From DASTCC01 sp035711465 (GTDB lineage Bacteria; Acidobacteriota; Vicinamibacteria; Vicinamibacterales; SCN-69-37), in assembly GCA_035711465.1 (NCBI GenBank), contig DASTCC010000329.1, positions 1 through 8,656 on the forward strand: DNA of 8,656 nucleotides. The letters are read 5' to 3'. A model generated the notes under the pieces. That model ran no database searches. It saw nothing but the letters and a program-made list of their open reading frames with translations, and was not told the DNA's origin. The position numbers and the translations under genes were made by a program. Shown piece by piece: positions 6,925 through 8,656 of the stretch. Within the stretch, counting starts at the first letter, position 1; every line of letters begins with the position of its first letter.

Positions 6925-6962
6925 AGTCCCTCCTGACGCACTCAGCGTCCACGCGACTTCCG

Positions 6963-7178
6963 TCAACGCGCCGCCTTGAGGATCTCTTCCGGCATCGGGA
7001 ATCGCCCCGTCGCCCGCTTGGAAAAGATCACCTTGCCGTCGGCGGCGACGTCGAACACACCGCCGCGTCCCTCGACCAGGGTCGGCATCGTTCCCGTGGC
7101 CTTCTCAATCGCGGCCGCCAGACTGGCGGCCCTGGGGTAGTAGTTTCACTGCACGCAGTACGTGATCGAGATCGTCAT
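6963..7178 (-). CDS. SelW/Rdx-family selenoprotein (TGA-encoded Sec at residue 11)
   Basis: Reading through one in-frame TGA (7146-7148) gives a 71-residue protein that is a complete Rdx/SelW domain. It starts MTISITYCVQ, then U (TGA), then NYYPRAASLAAAIEKATG, and continues with VEGRGGVFDVAADGKVIFSK, TGRFPMPEEIL. The TGA falls exactly on the second redox position of the family's CxxC/CxxU motif (C8-V-Q-U11), next to the conserved Y.PRA, and the frame after it keeps every other family feature (EG.GGVFDV..DGK.IFSK...GRFP). Members have a thioredoxin-like fold and are thought to act in thiol redox reactions. Selenocysteine forms are known in bacteria. A hairpin fitting a bacterial SECIS follows the TGA (7113-7131). 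The gene lies 26 nt after the GNAT-methyltransferase gene and 38 nt before the SnoaL-like one. The Shine-Dalgarno is weak. The alternative is a nonsense mutation of a Cys codon. Confidence 0.85.
7113..7131 (-). promoter_or_regulatory. Candidate bacterial SECIS hairpin
   Basis: On the mRNA (minus) strand an 8-bp perfect stem GGCCGCCA/TGGCGGCC encloses a three-base loop GUC. The stem starts 15 nt after the TGA at 7146-7148, and 22 nt separate the TGA from the loop. Bacterial SECIS elements sit directly 3' of UGA inside the coding sequence, with a stem of moderate length and a G (often GU) at the start of the apical loop, at about 16-37 nt from the UGA; this hairpin meets those criteria. SelB would bind it. 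GC-rich DNA makes hairpins by chance, so the evidence is its exact placement after the TGA. Confidence 0.65.
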
Positions 7179-7204
7179 AGGCCGATGATACCCGCTGGCG
7201 TCGA

Positions 7205-8524
7205 CTACGGCCCGCGCTTGACGCCGACGAAGATCTCGTGCGTGCAGGGATCGACCTCGGAGTGCTCGAACGGAATGCCCCGCGCGTCGAGGCCCGCGTC
7301 TGCCATCCAGCGCAGCCAGTCCTCGCGGCTGAACAGGCCTTCGACGTGTCGATCCCACTTCACCCGCGTCGAATCGCCCTCGCGCAACAGATACGCCATG
7401 TCGACGAGATACGTCGTGTCCGTCGGATCGGGGTCGGTCGTCCAGTCGAGATAGCGAAGGCTGCGGCCGTCGCCGTCATGGCCGCCGTGCTCGGTCGCGG
7501 GCGCGAAGTTCTCGCGCGTGTAGTCGGGCGCGATCAGCACGGCGCCGCCCCGCCGGCAATGCACGACCGCGGTCTCGATCGCGCGGCGGACGTCCTCGGC
7601 CGTCGTCAGGTAACAGACCGCGTCGTGAATGAACACGGCGTCGAACTCGCGCTTCAGCCGCACCGTGCGCATGTCGCCGTCGACGTGCTCGCACTCGGGA
7701 TTGAGCTGGCGGCTCACCGTCAGCATGCCGGGCGCCCGATCGACCAGCGTCATCCGGAAGTGCTGCTTGAGGTGCGACGCGTTGTTTCCGCCGCCGCTGC
7801 CGAGCTCGAGCACCGTCTCGATCGGCCGCGTCGCCGCCTCGTTCAGATGCCGGCGGTAGAAGGCCGCCTCCTCCCCGTAGTCGGACGGCGTCGAGAGCAG
7901 CGGCCACCAGTCGGCGAGCTCGGTGTAAAGCAGCGGCACCGGCGGGTCGCCCCCTTTGGACGGCTTCGCGGCGGCTTCGTCGGATCGGACGATCGCGTAG
8001 CTGACCAGGTCCTCCGGCACACCCCACTTGATCACGTGCTGCCGCTGGACGCCTTCGAACTGCATCCCGAGCTTGGCCATGACGCGTCCCGACGACGGGT
8101 TGCGGGTGAGATGACGGGCTTGAATCCGGTTCAGATCGAGCGTCGAGAAGCCGAAGGCGATCAACGCGCGCGCCGCCTCGGTGGCGATACCCTGATTCCA
8201 GTACGGGACGCCGACCCAGTAGCCGAGCTCCGCGCGCCGGTGTATGCGATCGATCACGAGACCGATCGCGCCGACCAGGCCGTCGCCCTCGCGGGTGATC
8301 GCGTACACCACTTGCTCGCCGCTGGCCCACCCCGGCGCATGCATCGCGATCCACTGCTCGGCCATCGGCGGCTCGTACGGATGCGGCACCGTCAGCGTCG
8401 TGTTCGCGATCTCGATCGCGCCGGCCAGACGAGCGACGGCGGCGGCGTCGCTGATGGTGAACGGCCGCAGCACCAGCCGCTCGGTCCGGAGCGTCGGCTG
8501 CGGCGACTTGGTGAGCTCGCTCAT
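7205..8524 (-). CDS. Fusion protein: GNAT N-acetyltransferase + class I SAM-dependent methyltransferase
   Basis: A 439-residue two-domain protein. Residues about 8-178 are a RimJ/RimL-like GNAT domain (LRTERLVLRPFTISDAAAV, then LVGAIGLVIDRIHRRAELGY, the acetyl-CoA loop region WNQGIATEAARALIAFGF at about 107-125, and NPSSGRVMAKLGMQFEG). A linker rich in Ala, Lys and Pro follows. From about 190 to the end is a class I methyltransferase: DWWPLLSTPSDYGEEA, motif I VLELGSGGGNNA (about 235-246), the acidic VDRAPGML, the GDMRTVRL segment, and DAVFIHDAVCYL. Both domains look complete, with the normal motifs. The ATG at 8524 fits the GNAT start; an ATG at 8563 would add 13 residues. Neither has a strong Shine-Dalgarno. 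It is first in the minus-strand run. Substrates are unknown; the two activities may act on one small molecule or peptide. Confidence 0.88.
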   Translation of the reverse strand: MSELTKSPQPTLRTERLVLRPFTISDAAAVARLAGAIEIANTTLTVPHPYEPPMAEQWIAMHAPGWASGEQVVYAITREGDGLVGAIGLVIDRIHRRAELGYWVGVPYWNQGIATEAARALIAFGFSTLDLNRIQARHLTRNPSSGRVMAKLGMQFEGVQRQHVIKWGVPEDLVSYAIVRSDEAAAKPSKGGDPPVPLLYTELADWWPLLSTPSDYGEEAAFYRRHLNEAATRPIETVLELGSGGGNNASHLKQHFRMTLVDRAPGMLTVSRQLNPECEHVDGDMRTVRLKREFDAVFIHDAVCYLTTAEDVRRAIETAVVHCRRGGAVLIAPDYTRENFAPATEHGGHDGDGRSLRYLDWTTDPDPTDTTYLVDMAYLLREGDSTRVKWDRHVEGLFSREDWLRWMADAGLDARGIPFEHSEVDPCTHEIFVGVKRGP

Positions 8525-8570
8525 GCCCGCGCCCCCGAGCGTCCGTGGGTTTTTGAAGGGCATCCGTCGG

Positions 8571-8656
8571 TGACGACAGGTTACGACAGGTCTCGACGGG
8601 TTACGACGGGTTACGACGGGTCACGCCAGGTAACGACGGGTGACGACAGGTCACGA
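8571..8656. repeat. Tandem array of a 10-bp unit (at least 8.6 copies, continues past right edge)
   Basis: From 8571 to the window end the sequence is a head-to-tail decamer with consensus TNACGACRGG: TGACGACAGG, TTACGACAGG, TCTCGACGGG, TTACGACGGG twice, TCACGCCAGG, TAACGACGGG, TGACGACAGG, then TCACGA at the edge. The second base is free (G, T, C, T, T, C, A, G, C) while the CGAC core and the GG end are nearly fixed. The array starts 46 nt upstream of the chosen start of the GNAT-methyltransferase gene, so it lies in or near that operon's promoter. No open frame or spacer structure explains it. It could be a minisatellite or a helically phased set of binding sites. Confidence 0.85.

Noticed and set aside
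5803..6936. 377-codon plus-strand open frame across the DUF3224 and SnoaL-like genes
   Set aside because: Antisense shadow; the minus-strand genes have family motifs, Shine-Dalgarno sites and coupled junctions.
7146..7358. 70-codon frame that includes the first ten residues of the SelW protein
   Set aside because: Its upstream part is an Arg-rich shadow within the methyltransferase gene; the real start is the ATG at 7178 and the TGA at its end is read as selenocysteine.
8571..8656. CRISPR array
   Set aside because: The repeats are 10-bp units directly abutting, with no spacers.

Overview
The window is high-GC DNA (roughly two thirds G+C by eye), densely coding, and most likely from Acidobacteriota, plausibly the Vicinamibacteria side. 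The best clue is a full-length duplicated MacB/FtsX-type permease without an ATPase domain (the ADOP family, expanded in acidobacteria). A secreted protein with a carboxypeptidase-regulatory-like domain fits the same group. No rRNA, tRNA, CRISPR array, transposase or phage gene was seen.

Left part (1-4291). A GNAT acetyltransferase runs off the left edge on the minus strand. It is divergent, across about 113 bp, from a MocR/PdxR-type regulator (GntR-type winged helix fused to an aminotransferase fold). The regulator's stop overlaps the start of the ADOP permease (ATGA), so the two are probably co-transcribed and translationally coupled.

Middle (4302-4405). A 104-bp imperfect palindrome fills the convergent gap between the permease and the minus-strand genes. 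It probably serves as a two-way terminator, and could be one copy of a dispersed palindromic element.

Right part (8524 down to 4404, all minus strand). This is a compact run of eight genes that reads as one operon. In transcription order they are: a GNAT acetyltransferase fused to a SAM-dependent methyltransferase; a SelW/Rdx-family protein whose frame contains an in-frame TGA exactly at the redox position (C-V-Q-TGA); a SnoaL-like protein; a 56-residue membrane protein; a DUF3224 protein; a 72-residue protein; a secreted carboxypeptidase-regulatory-like protein; and a DUF1801 protein. Several junctions are 1-11 nt or overlap. Upstream of the first gene, the right edge holds a tandem array of a 10-bp unit that continues out of the window.

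The most notable content is the probable selenoprotein at 6963-7178. Ordinary gene calling splits it at the TGA and loses it. A strong hairpin with a GUC loop (7113-7131) starts 15 nt after the TGA, as expected for a bacterial SECIS element. What the operon does as a whole is unknown; the mix of a redox protein, small-molecule-type enzymes and DUF proteins gives no clear pathway.
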